From Prevotellaceae bacterium (GTDB lineage: Bacteria > Bacteroidota > Bacteroidia > Bacteroidales > Bacteroidaceae): a stretch of DNA of 19,253 bases. Under the pieces are notes generated by a model, which worked only from the letters and a program-made list of their open reading frames with translations, did not search any database and was not told where the DNA came from. Location of the stretch: contig CAJPLH010000015.1 of assembly GCA_905371275.1 (NCBI GenBank), positions 1-19,253 of the forward strand. Direction: 5' to 3'. Shown piece after piece: positions 12,401 through 19,253 of this stretch; the first letter of the stretch is position 1, and each line of letters opens with the position of its first letter. The translations under genes and the position numbers were made by a program.

Positions 12401-14627
12401 CGATGAAGATCACCCTAGCGTAAGTTGGCGCGATGGTTTGTTGAAATCCTTTTCAAACGCTCCTATATATTATAATGGTATCTCAGTCGCCGCTGCTGAC
12501 GATTCAATGACCGTTGAAGAGACCTCTATAGAAGAAGAAGTGCGAGCTATGCCACTAAAAGCAAATAGGACAGCTAAAGGTGGGGAGAATGGAGACAGTT
12601 CTGATGCTGCCAACTCTGTTCGCAAAAATTTCGCAGAAACAGCTTACTTCAATCCTACACTGCGCACAAATGCAGACGGTAGAGCAACCCTTCGTTTTGT
12701 GCTTCCTGAAAGTTTGACCGAATGGACGTTTAATGCCTTTGCTTTCGACCGCACGCTCAATTCTGGAACACTGACTGATAAGGTGGTGGCGCGCAAACTA
12801 CTCAACACGCAAGTGGCAACTCCACGTTTCCTCCGCGAGGGAGACAAAGTGCAATGGCCTGTTTCCCTCTATAATAGGAGTGAGCAATTGCTCAAGGGAA
12901 AACTACTATTGGAAATCCTCGATGCAGCGTCTCACAAAGTGCTCAAAAGTTTCACTCGCTCTTTTGATTTAGAAGCCGGAAAATCCCTCAATCAGGTGTG
13001 GGAATGGGAAGTACCCAAAGCCTGTGCCCCAATTTTGGTGCGCGCTGTGGCAAAATCACCCGCGTTTTCCGATGGTGAAGAGCACGAGATTCCCATCCTC
13101 CCTCGCAACATCTCTCTGACTGTGGCACAACCCTTCGTAGTGCGCAGCCAAGAAGACAAGAACACTATCGTCGAGAAGGCTAAAACTGATTTGCAAAAAC
13201 GATTAGGCCAACATAAAGAGGCCAAAATTGAAGTGCTAACGGAAAGAAATTCCTACCAAGAAGTTGCTGAGCTGGTGCCACAATGGATGCAAGTCGTCAA
13301 GGGTTCTTCCTATGATCAAGCCGTCAACCTCTATGCCATTCAGTGCGCTATGACCCCTGCGTTGCGCCCCTTGCTTTCCCTCTCCGACAGTGAGATACAA
13401 GCCTACCAACAGTCTGCCTTCGACCGTCTAAAAGCAAAACAAACCGCTGAGGGTGGTTGGAGTTGGTTTTCCGGTATGGAGGCTTCGCCTTACATCACCT
13501 CGCAGATAGCCATTCTTTTGGCGCGAACCGAAGTGCTACATCATCAAAAAGATTTCAACCACGAGTTGCTCGAACCAGCATTGAAATTTCTTGACGAGAA
13601 GATGAAGGAGCAAATGATGGAGAATAAGAAGAAGGAATGGAAACCATACGTCGGAGAAACCGAATGCAACTATCTCTATCTTTGTCAATTGCTTCAGCGC
13701 AAAGAAACTTCAACATTGCGCTATTGGCTCGATGCGATGGGTAAGGACGACAAGCATCCCTATTCGATGTATGGCAAAGCCGTGCAATCACAAGTCTTCG
13801 CATCCACCAAATACGACGAACTCGCACAAATCGCTTTGCAAAGTCTCATCGAACACACCGTCGTTTCTCCCGAAATGGGACGCTATTTCGACACATATCG
13901 TGCCCTCCAAGGCTATGATTCCTATCGCATTCCCACACAAGTGATGACACTCGAGGCTTTAGCCAAGGCATCAGAGGCCGCCTGCCAGCGTTTGCCCCTT
14001 GGACGTCAACAAATCACGGAGGAAATGCAACTGTGGCTCCTGCAATCGAAACACACGCAGGTGTGGAACAATTCGCGTGCCACCACAGACGCCGCTTACT
14101 CCCTGTTGTCTTCACTCGACACCTCGCTACGCGGCCTTACCTGGGGCGCAGTTTCTGCCACCTACACCGCCACTCCCGAAGAAATCACAGCACAAGGCAG
14201 TGGTTTCCAAATAGAGCGCAGCCTGCAAGTGCTGCACGATGGCAAGTGGAAGACACTTTCTGTCAAAAACAACCAAACATCCCAAGAACTCAAAGTGGGA
14301 GACCACGTACGCTGGGTCTACACGCTCAAAGCTGATCGCGACTTCGACCACGTTTGTTTGAAATCCGCGCGTCCTGCTGCCTTCGAGTCGAAACATCCAT
14401 TTTCTGGAATGACGTGGATGAACGATTTGACTGCTTATCGTATGGTGCGCGACACGGAAAACGAATACTTCTTCGAGCATTTGGCAAAAGGCAAGCACAC
14501 CTTCTATGACGAGATGGTAGTCATCCGCTCAGGAGAATTTAGTGGCGGCATCTCAACGGTGCAATGCACCTTCGCACCGGAGTTCGTAGCACACTCTTCT
14601 GCCCTGGATGTTCTGGTAAAACGCTAA
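9459..14627 (+). CDS. Alpha-2-macroglobulin family protein, thioester motif apparently lost
   Basis: Secreted broad-range protease trap or periplasmic structural protein. 1722 residues from a start chosen because MDKKTLIALVLPSLLGASQMQA is a clean signal peptide; no lipobox Cys. In-frame ATGs at 9363 and 9384 would add 25-32 residues ahead of it. The N-terminal ~420 residues are mostly helical with an acidic stretch. The MG2-like domain begins near 560 (VYTDREVYRPSQ). The A2M core domain begins near 1054 (NPTLRTNADGRATLRFVLPE, LTEWTF). A thioester-domain helical barrel follows (about 1250-1550; AEGGWSWFSGMEASPYIT), then the C-terminal MG domain (APEFVAHS). Where active members have Cys-x-Glu-Gln, this protein reads SYDQ (1284-1287), so the thioester cannot form. 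No penicillin-binding protein 1C partner gene is adjacent. The terminator at 14781 ends the transcript. Confidence 0.93.
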   Translation: MDKKTLIALVLPSLLGASQMQAERTTNTPPQKDATTQTFKDLWKNVEQHRKQDLPQSALKVVNVIHQKAQKTNNASHLIAAMLSTYQLEEEISSDSTQRVIEEMEQFCAADTHTVSRALWNFVLAQVLYQEYFPDNFFDDESMDIEDEIQDESAENIGEESEKTQRQLARSLKYFRVAFEHLPELAAAKVEDYDALFDASPKAAASIDHNLLVVLLQHLFTIEDAYSKRPFSVAEFIALLEKSRDLFLKNHQERAALQAEILLLQAKGGSYLESLTETLSLEDDENASEELQFAFPSAQVTLEAVEKVLTRYGHLPEAGEVAALQCHLLVSDKEHHEMQLPKAIALAQEYAKKYADYTHEFKNFIKEHTYPTFEVNWTDYKLEKVDHALYPETEMVLTVKFRNVQNASLRLYRLNNISATDLEKARKEDKAQENLQKILKKHGEKKPVFTKFFSPAVAPAYEERKDTISFQTPQSGVYLMRLSIDGWYDELVPCFVSRGQRLVFHSASRHQDAPEYLVVDQRSGEEITNKADLDALPIFAKIPNWLKLSHTRLDLSVKHNFEVYTDREVYRPSQKMEASALLYTQEGDIYKVLPNTRVRARLYDTDGKEVKTQMLTSDNMGVVQTQFTLPKYCKPGNFSVEFAMVDDNNNPYPVKETKYFRVEEYKRPNFSVKLDDFTRKLALTDSVNFEGVAETFAGIPVANAVLKWKLNFDSWYFYHSRNKGGVDRSLKNRSGETKTDENGRFSIPVDWTFKDEASLSLNFSVEIVAPDGEVQSTGFSQWISPRTEEEEEQPQKPLFEVTHNEAKDEAKLTINGSGRLFLRLVSTNRGVIERKTIDVKDGYTHTFQWREEDNLGDAVTAYLYLLKDGEFHTKTITVIRPRPDKRLQLSWSTFRSQLTPGQCEEWQLRVTNPDGTPADANVIARLYDASLDALLNKGKTTEKDPWKFSYLFPREKPSGDWYDPSLLMPTFFPHFSYNSSYDEDHPSVSWRDGLLKSFSNAPIYYNGISVAAADDSMTVEETSIEEEVRAMPLKANRTAKGGENGDSSDAANSVRKNFAETAYFNPTLRTNADGRATLRFVLPESLTEWTFNAFAFDRTLNSGTLTDKVVARKLLNTQVATPRFLREGDKVQWPVSLYNRSEQLLKGKLLLEILDAASHKVLKSFTRSFDLEAGKSLNQVWEWEVPKACAPILVRAVAKSPAFSDGEEHEIPILPRNISLTVAQPFVVRSQEDKNTIVEKAKTDLQKRLGQHKEAKIEVLTERNSYQEVAELVPQWMQVVKGSSYDQAVNLYAIQCAMTPALRPLLSLSDSEIQAYQQSAFDRLKAKQTAEGGWSWFSGMEASPYITSQIAILLARTEVLHHQKDFNHELLEPALKFLDEKMKEQMMENKKKEWKPYVGETECNYLYLCQLLQRKETSTLRYWLDAMGKDDKHPYSMYGKAVQSQVFASTKYDELAQIALQSLIEHTVVSPEMGRYFDTYRALQGYDSYRIPTQVMTLEALAKASEAACQRLPLGRQQITEEMQLWLLQSKHTQVWNNSRATTDAAYSLLSSLDTSLRGLTWGAVSATYTATPEEITAQGSGFQIERSLQVLHDGKWKTLSVKNNQTSQELKVGDHVRWVYTLKADRDFDHVCLKSARPAAFESKHPFSGMTWMNDLTAYRMVRDTENEYFFEHLAKGKHTFYDEMVVIRSGEFSGGISTVQCTFAPEFVAHSSALDVLVKR

Positions 14628-14780
14628 TTTCCTTCGACAAGGAGCAATTCACTAAGAGAAATTTGCGCAAAATCCTCAGAACTGTGCTCTCCTCTGACAC
14701 TAGTTTTCCACCGAAGAAGGGGTTATTATCCTCCATTTTGCAACATACAAGATAGCAAAAACGGCGGTTTTAACATTTGC

Positions 14781-14826
14781 AAGGTCGCTTTTCTCAAAAA
14801 ACTATGGGAAAGGCGACCTTATTTTG
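14781..14826 (+). terminator. Terminator after the alpha-2-macroglobulin gene
   Basis: Arms 14781-14793 (AAGGTCGCTTTTC) and 14808-14820 pair over 13 bp with one G-T wobble around a 14-nt loop, followed by TATTTTG. It lies about 155 bp past the stop. A TACCTTTG box (14827-14834) begins right after it and could be a -7 promoter element for rlpA, but no TTTG stands at the right distance upstream. Confidence 0.8.
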
Positions 14827-14868
14827 TACCTTTGTGCTGTTAATATGGCAAGGCCGAGCTAGAGAAGG

Positions 14869-15084
14869 TCACAAAACGCTCATTTTGTGCTTTCTCTTGG
14901 GAAGGCTAAGACAGGACAGAAAAGCAAATGGCTGAAAATGAAGACGAAGCAATATATTGTCAATCATCGTTTCAGATTCAAGACTCACCATTTGCCCCTT
15001 TTCTCCCGTTTTTAGTATTCCTTGGAGCCGTTCCCCCTGCCACGGAAGCTCCAGCTCCTCAAATTCCCATTTGAGTAACCGCAT
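14869..15084 (-). CDS. Possible small protein of unknown function (71 aa)
   Basis: Not recognised. The stretch 14628-15140 holds no confident gene apart from the terminator at 14781. In it, a minus-strand ATG at 15084 opens 71 codons beginning MRLLKWEFEELELPWQGERL, with a mixed hydrophilic composition that looks more protein-like than the Ser-rich plus-strand alternative. The C-terminal third (FAFLSCLSLPKRKHKM) is less convincing. No promoter was found, and it would be transcribed towards the alpha-2-macroglobulin terminator. It may be a remnant or chance. Confidence 0.2.
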   Translation of the reverse strand: MRLLKWEFEELELPWQGERLQGILKTGEKGQMVSLESETMIDNILLRLHFQPFAFLSCLSLPKRKHKMSVL

Positions 15085-15140
15085 TGTTTCCACTTTGTTC
15101 CGCAAAGTCGAAGGATGTGCCTTGTCGCAAATCACAAACA

Positions 15141-15755
15141 ATGCATATTAAATCATTTGCCGTAACCCTCTTGGCTTCGCTTTCACTAGCAAGCAGTGCT
15201 TTCGCCACTAAACAAACCGACGAGAAGCACACCAAAGTGGGAAACGCCACCTACTATGGCGACCGATGGCACGGTCGTCGAACTGCCGACGGTTCGGCCT
15301 ACAACAAAGACTCCCTCACTTGTGCTCACCGCACACTGCCCTTCGGGACGCTCCTCCACGTGCGCAACCCCAAAAACGGCAAAGTTGTTGTAGTGAAAGT
15401 CACTGACCGTGGACCCTATCGTCGCAACACAATCATCGACCTCTCCAAAGCTGCCGCCAAACAAATTGATATGGTGCAAGCAGGAGTGGCATCAGTTGAA
15501 GTAACTCCCGTGGTGAAAGCCACCGCTCCAGCCAGCAAGGAGAAAGCTTCTCCCATCCTACCCGAATTGCAATTGCTCGATCCCACCACGGGACGCTACT
15601 ACACTATGACGCAATGGCAAGAACGCGCCGACAGACGCAAGGAAATGGCTAAGAACTCTGCCGCCAAACAACCTCAACAGTTGATGGCCAAGAAAGCCAC
15701 TCCACGCTATCGGGTAAAAAATTCCATCAAACTGGCCAACGCCAAGAAGCGATAA
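15141..15755 (+). CDS. rlpA: RlpA-like septal ring lytic transglycosylase / double-psi beta-barrel protein
   Basis: Exported cell-wall protein; characterised RlpA cleaves glycan strands lacking stem peptides during cell separation. 204 residues. Signal peptide 1-22 (SSAFA), with no lipobox Cys, unlike the lipoprotein RlpA of proteobacteria. The double-psi beta-barrel spans about 33-125: GNATYYGDRWHGRRTADG, AHRTLPFGT with His63, and VTDRGPYRRNTIIDLS with Asp89, matching the active-site His and Asp of Pseudomonas RlpA. No SPOR domain; instead a basic tail of about 60 residues, rich in Lys, Arg and Ala, ends the protein and might bind the wall. The start at 15141 is chosen for the signal peptide; the frame is open upstream to 15084. 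A weak promoter (TTTG at 15094, then TGCCTTG at 15118) is possible. A strong terminator follows. Confidence 0.9.
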   Translation: MHIKSFAVTLLASLSLASSAFATKQTDEKHTKVGNATYYGDRWHGRRTADGSAYNKDSLTCAHRTLPFGTLLHVRNPKNGKVVVVKVTDRGPYRRNTIIDLSKAAAKQIDMVQAGVASVEVTPVVKATAPASKEKASPILPELQLLDPTTGRYYTMTQWQERADRRKEMAKNSAAKQPQQLMAKKATPRYRVKNSIKLANAKKR

Positions 15756-15818
15756 TCCAGTACTTTGACCTCTCTTTACGAAACTCTTTAGGATGATGTC
15801 TTTCATCCACATTCTCCC

Positions 15819-15860
15819 AAGCGAGCCTAGCCGAACAACTCTCGACTAGGCTCGCTTTTT
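15819..15860 (+). terminator. Rho-independent terminator of rlpA
   Basis: Perfect 12-bp stem AAGCGAGCCTAG (15819-15830) with CTAGGCTCGCTT (15846-15857), a 15-nt loop and a five-T tail ending at 15860. A smaller hairpin (15791-15796 with 15803-15808) precedes it. It lies between the convergent rlpA and outer-membrane protein genes. Confidence 0.93.
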
Positions 15861-15891
15861 GCCATCATTGATTTGCCCTACGAGTAAAACG

Positions 15892-15919
15892 AACGGTCTA
15901 ATGCCCGATTTGGGGTTAT
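15892..15919 (+). repeat. Dispersed 28-bp repeat, copy 2
   Basis: Matches 4513-4540 at 24 of 28 positions (AACGGTCTAATGcCCGATtTGGG) in the same orientation. It lies between the rlpA terminator and the stop of the minus-strand outer-membrane protein gene. Role unknown. Confidence 0.55.
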
Positions 15920-15959
15920 ATTGGGAAAAGTCTGTACTTCTTACCCCCCCAGCAGAAGT

Positions 15960-16709
15960 TTACAACTTATAATTGATTCCAACTGCAAATGCCATAAGGT
16001 CAGGATATCCTGGCACAAAAATCGTAGCAAAATCCAGTTTCGAACTAATCGCAAACTTGTACTCTAATTCTCCTCCATACCATAAAAACTTGTACTGCCA
16101 TTTATCTGTCGGTGTTCCTTTGTAGTATTTCGTATCTACATAGTTAGGGATGCGAAACCAATTATGTCGATAAATCCACGTTGGACCAATTCCCCCTAAG
16201 AGGCTATGCCGACCAATTTGGAAAATGCGGGCACGCAAACCAATACTCGTCACACCAGCCAACTGGGCAGCACAATCCGCATATAACCCCTGTATAAACT
16301 TAACAGAAAGCACATCAGGCACTATAAAGTATTCATACGAAAGGAGAGCCCCTAAGTCCAAAACAAAATAAGCCTGTTTATCTAAACGATTAGGCATCAA
16401 CTCTGCATTAGGTTTTCCACTAAGCGGATGAAAGCTAAGCCCCATAAATTTCAAACCAATGCTACTGCGCTTCAATTTTTGTCTAGGAACGGAGCATTGC
16501 GACTGCGACTCAACACCTTTATTCTCGTCAATCGAGTCGTTGAGTGATAGCCCTTCTTGCCTATCTCCGCAATTCTCCAAATTAAGTTGTTTGTGTACAA
16601 CAACTGCAAGGTCTTGAGACTTTTGCACACCTAAAATCTGAGCACCAGCATTCATAGCCATCAAGAGCATTAAAAGGCTGACTACTCTTCTAATTCTAAT
16701 CCTTATCAT
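15960..16709 (-). CDS. Predicted outer-membrane beta-barrel protein
   Basis: Family not recognised. 249 residues with a signal peptide (basic MIRIRIRR, then a hydrophobic core, cleavage near AGA-Q24). Residues 25-80 are polar and probably disordered. From about residue 83 the chain alternates hydrophobic and polar residues with many aromatics and Gly (SIGLKFMGLSFHP, YFVLDLGALLSYEYFIV, SLLGGIGPTWIYRHNWF, LWYGGELEYKFAIS), typical of a small 8-10 stranded barrel. It ends in a strand, FAVGINYKL. Substrate and function are unknown. A TAATTTTG box and a bipartite direct repeat lie upstream. No convincing terminator of its own was seen; a C7 run follows the stop at about 15945-15950. Confidence 0.75.
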   Translation of the reverse strand: MIRIRIRRVVSLLMLLMAMNAGAQILGVQKSQDLAVVVHKQLNLENCGDRQEGLSLNDSIDENKGVESQSQCSVPRQKLKRSSIGLKFMGLSFHPLSGKPNAELMPNRLDKQAYFVLDLGALLSYEYFIVPDVLSVKFIQGLYADCAAQLAGVTSIGLRARIFQIGRHSLLGGIGPTWIYRHNWFRIPNYVDTKYYKGTPTDKWQYKFLWYGGELEYKFAISSKLDFATIFVPGYPDLMAFAVGINYKL

Positions 16710-16776
16710 TACTGTTATATATTAACCAAACCAATTTTCTACAATTCTGAGCAGACAACAGACAACACCTTATCGT

Positions 16777-16897
16777 CGTAGAGTCAACCTGCAAGTGCAA
16801 AATTACAATATTCTTTTGTAAACTCCTTTTGAAAGGAACCCCAAATTAGTTTCTGTCTGTGTCAATTGTTGATCGTAGAGTCAAGCATCAAGTGCAA
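16777..16897 (-). promoter_or_regulatory. -7 box and paired bipartite repeat upstream of the outer-membrane protein gene
   Basis: TAATTTTG (16798-16805, minus strand) fits the -7 consensus about 90 bp before the ATG; the -33 position is weak. A bipartite motif, CGTAGAGTCAA-N4-CAAGTGCAA, occurs twice as a direct repeat 97 bp apart (16777-16800 and 16874-16897); only the four central bases differ. The first copy overlaps the -7 box, as an operator would. Regulator unknown. Confidence 0.45.
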
Positions 16898-16937
16898 TCC
16901 AGAGGTTGAGTTGGTGGAACAAAATTGCACTGTGGTG

Positions 16938-17002
16938 ATGCGCCCTATAAGTATATGGGTCGATATTGCTCCAAAGAGGGAAAAAATCGCAGAAAAGTGA
17001 CA
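16938..17002 (-). repeat. Conserved 65-bp non-coding block, copy B
   Basis: Reverse complement of the 4358-4423 block at about 94% identity, with three substitutions and a one-base gap. It sits on the same side of its inverted-repeat element as in copy A, but about 225 bp of unrelated sequence (17003-17228) separates them here against about 130 bp in copy A. Confidence 0.8.
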
Positions 17003-17228
17003 ATTCAATTTCAAACACCATCATTTTTGACACTTCCATATTACATTTCCTGGGTATCATTGTATTTTTGTGCAGTGCACTCCGCACGTGTTACGCTCGC
17101 CTGCATAGCATATACTAGCCCTGCACCACCCTACTCGCAACAGCGCAGATGCCACAACAGATAACACGCCCGCAACCGCACCGATGAAAAACAGACAAGC
17201 CTCGCGCGCACATAGCGCATACGCGTGA

Positions 17229-17504
17229 GTGTACGCGCACGCGCGCGCCTTCCAACAGCGATGTTGTTTTTTTGCTGTCACAAGTGTCACACTTGGGTGA
17301 AAATCAGATGAGAAAAATAGTATTTTAGGAAATACTTCTCGGTGGTTTTTCGATGATTTTTCGGTGATTGAGTTGCATAATTGTTAAAATACTCATAAAA
17401 TCAATCGTAACAAACTGAATAGTAGCGAGTTATTAAGAAGACTGTGACACTTGTGACAGCAAAAAGATAAAAACTCCTGTGATGTGCGCGTACGCGTGCG
17501 CGCG
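17229..17504 (-). repeat. Inverted-repeat element, copy B, with Z-DNA-type flanks
   Basis: Perfect 23-bp inverted repeats at 17269-17291 and 17443-17465 (same core TGTCACAAGTGTCACA) flank a 151-bp core that shares only a short GTATTTTAACAA word with copy A. Outside lie strictly alternating purine-pyrimidine tracts at 17229-17248 and 17482-17504. The 29 nt at 17264-17292 are identical to the reverse complement of 4146-4174. The ACAGGAGTTTT-type motif is on the right here, so the element is inverted relative to copy A. Small frames in it look like chance translations. Confidence 0.85.
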
Positions 17505-17606
17505 AGGAAGGGTGATTATAGCTATTTTCACAATAAAATTCTCGGTATTCGTTTTCTCTTTCTTCTATGTTGTTTTTCCACTCCCAAACATCCGCAGAAA
17601 ACGACC

Positions 17607-17698
17607 TGTCGTTTTGAAAAAGTGACACGTCGTTTTTGAAAAAAACAACACGTCACTTTCGAAGAAACAACACGTCACTTTCGAAGAAACAACACGTC
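17607..17698. repeat. 22-bp tandem array (copy B)
   Basis: The GTC core recurs at 17607, 17628, 17651, 17673 and 17695, a period of 21-23 bp. The two best units are nearly identical (AACAACACGTCACTTTCGAA). It matches the array at 3748-3852 in unit length and ACACGTC core. It abuts the U-tail of the M16 terminator. Confidence 0.8.
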
Positions 17699-17745
17699 GA
17701 AAAAAAATGGAGGTGTTGCAAAATTCATTTTTGCAGCATCTCCAT
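17699..17745 (-). terminator. Rho-independent terminator of the M16 protease gene
   Basis: A 17-bp stem (17729-17745 with 17707-17723, two wobbles) around a 5-nt loop, followed on the minus strand by a run of about eight U (A-run 17700-17707). It is 119 nt past the protease stop. The sequence resembles the hairpin at 4571-4608. Confidence 0.9.
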
Positions 17746-17864
17746 TGGGGGTGTCACGAAGGGATAAAGGCAAGGCATCAAGTGGAAACAGGATGGACGT
17801 GAGTAAAACTGAGTTTCAAAATAACGCAGTAGTTTGCCCTTAATCTCCCTCTTGGCATTGTAAA

Positions 17865-19136
17865 CTATTGATAAATCAACGTGTAGCGCGCGTCGGGACG
17901 ATAAATGTCGGCAGCTAATTGTTGAATTTGTTCGGCAGTTACGGCTCGAATACGGTCGTAAAGACGCGAGATATTGCGATGAGTGCCACCATGGGCAAAT
18001 TGTTTTGCCATCGCCAACGCTGCACTTTCTGCATTTTCGGTGGATATGCCGATTTGTCCGCAAAATTGCTCTTGCGCAGCACGAAGTTGACGAGGCGTCA
18101 ATGGTTGCTGCGACAGTTTTGCCAATTCGCGCTCCACGAGTTTACAGCAACGATCAATGTCTTCGAGGTCGCAACCAAAATAGAGGTTCCAAAATCCCGT
18201 GTCGGGATAGGTATTGAGATAGGCATCGATGCTATAAACGAGTCCACATTTCTCACGAACTGCCATATTGAGCCGCGAATTCATGGCAGGACCTCCCAAG
18301 ATGTTGTTGAGCAATGCGAGGGCAGCACGGCGAGAGTCGTTAGCACCAAAGGTGATGCCGCCCATCATGACGTGCGCTTGATGCGTGCCGCGTTTCACAC
18401 GACGAAGACTCGGAGCCGCGGGAACGATGTGCGGTTGAGCATTTTGCGGTTGAGCGAGTTCCTCCTCATCATCAGTCTCTGGCGTGTTTCCTTCCTGAAT
18501 ATCGCCAACAAGTTTGCAGCCGTGCCACTTCTCTAAATGGCGAATGATGGTGCGCAATTCCACTTGACCAGAAACATAAAACACGGCGTTTTGCGGCACG
18601 TAGTGCTGTTGCGAGAAGCGCAAAGCGTCGGCTTGCGTGTAAGTGCGCAAGCGTTCGGGATTTCCCAAAATGTCGCGTCCAAGAGGGGCATCGCCATAGA
18701 CCAACTGTTCGAATTCATCGAAAATCAATTCTGCGGGACTGTCGCGGTAACTGTCGATTTCATCGATGATGACTTCCACTTCCTTGTCGATTTCAGCTTG
18801 GGGATATGTGCTGTGGAAAACAATGTCGGTGAGCACATCGACAGCGCGCGAAAAGTCTTTGCGCAGCACAGTGGCAGAGTACACCGTTTCTTGTTTGCTG
18901 GTGAAGGCATTGAGTTCTCCTCCCACTCGCTCCAGATAGTCATTGACTTGTCTAGACCGACGACGCTCCGTTCCTTTGAACGTCATGTGCTCTATGAAGT
19001 GCGCCATGCCACTATCTTCGGGAGATTCGTGACGGGTGCCTGTGCACAACACGTAGCCACAATGGAGCACTTCAGAGGAGTGATGGCGCACCACCACGCG
19101 GAGACCATTTTCTAAGCGGAAACTCTTGATTGACAT
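17865..19136 (-). CDS. M16 family zinc metallopeptidase (processing-protease type)
   Basis: Single-domain-pair zinc protease of the pitrilysin/insulinase superfamily (M16B). 423 residues. The inverted zinc motif HFIEH gives His46, Glu49 and His50; Glu126 in EVEVIIDEIDSY is the third ligand and Glu119 its usual partner. HMTFKGTERR and LNAFTSKQETVYSA are family motifs. The C-terminal half contains GPAMNSRLNMAVREKCGLVYS, the non-catalytic M16 domain with the Arg/Tyr substrate pair. An acidic, Gln/Pro-rich linker (about 216-245) joins the halves. No signal peptide, so it is probably cytoplasmic. The ATG at 19136 gives the normal MSIKSFRLENGLRVVV start. A TATCTTCG box just upstream is a weak -7 candidate. 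In 19137-19253 I see only a small CCCC/GGGG hairpin (about 19212-19224). Confidence 0.95.
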   Translation of the reverse strand: MSIKSFRLENGLRVVVRHHSSEVLHCGYVLCTGTRHESPEDSGMAHFIEHMTFKGTERRRSRQVNDYLERVGGELNAFTSKQETVYSATVLRKDFSRAVDVLTDIVFHSTYPQAEIDKEVEVIIDEIDSYRDSPAELIFDEFEQLVYGDAPLGRDILGNPERLRTYTQADALRFSQQHYVPQNAVFYVSGQVELRTIIRHLEKWHGCKLVGDIQEGNTPETDDEEELAQPQNAQPHIVPAAPSLRRVKRGTHQAHVMMGGITFGANDSRRAALALLNNILGGPAMNSRLNMAVREKCGLVYSIDAYLNTYPDTGFWNLYFGCDLEDIDRCCKLVERELAKLSQQPLTPRQLRAAQEQFCGQIGISTENAESAALAMAKQFAHGGTHRNISRLYDRIRAVTAEQIQQLAADIYRPDARYTLIYQ

Positions 19137-19253
19137 ACGAAGATAAAGGAAACGAATGGACGAATGTGAGGATTTAGAGAAAAGAGAATTATCCTTTTCG
19201 GAAGTATTTCCCCACTACGGGGAGGGAGGAAAGGGGGAAGTCTGTGCGCACAA

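Noticed and set aside
15939..15959. Terminator at the C7 run after the barrel-protein gene
   Set aside because: Only a 5-bp stem and no adjacent U-run on the minus strand.
17057..17290. Small minus-strand frame with a hydrophobic stretch (LFFIGAVAGVLSVVASALL)
   Set aside because: It begins inside the inverted-repeat arm and runs through the alternating GC tract; the matching copy-A frame does not keep the hydrophobic segment.
17401..17628. 75-codon minus-strand frame across the left arm of copy B
   Set aside because: It covers the inverted repeat and the edge of the tandem array; its shared FAVTSVT segment is just translation of the conserved arm.

Overview
This window looks like the chromosome of a Bacteroidota (Bacteroidales) bacterium. 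The reasons are the acpP-fabF-rnc gene order, the promoters of the form TTTG-N19/20-TAnnTTTG in front of several genes, the lack of Shine-Dalgarno sites, and the protein set: a GH20 beta-N-acetylhexosaminidase with a leucine-rich-repeat head, a secreted alpha-2-macroglobulin-like protein and a DUF438/hemerythrin/PAS protein. I cannot name the genus with confidence. No tRNA, rRNA, CRISPR array, transposase or integrase gene was seen.

Left part (1-3640), all on the minus strand: ridA, then the fatty-acid/RNA-processing operon acpP-fabF-rnc. The acpP promoter is a near-perfect Bacteroidota promoter. Both spacers inside this operon hold long hairpins, and RNase III (rnc) is cut by the left edge while still inside an unusual Arg/Glu/Asn/Lys-rich tail.

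Middle part (4688-14627): minus-strand GH20 hexosaminidase preceded by tsaE (a tRNA t6A ATPase), then the monocistronic DUF438 protein with its own terminator. Divergent from it is a 1722-residue alpha-2-macroglobulin-like protein whose thioester cysteine appears to be lost. The two back-to-back promoters lie at 9210-9330.

Right part (14781-19136): a terminator, rlpA (plus) and its terminator, a minus-strand predicted outer-membrane beta-barrel protein, and a minus-strand M16 zinc protease with a strong terminator.

The most notable feature is not a gene. Two long intergenic stretches (about 3.75-4.42 kb and 16.94-17.70 kb) carry two inverted copies of the same composite non-coding element. 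Each has a 22-bp tandem array, a pair of 23-24 bp perfect inverted repeats around a divergent 151-171 bp core, long alternating purine-pyrimidine (Z-DNA-type) tracts outside the repeats, and a 65-66 bp block about 94% identical between copies. It resembles a MITE-like or invertible element and is the best candidate here for something undescribed.
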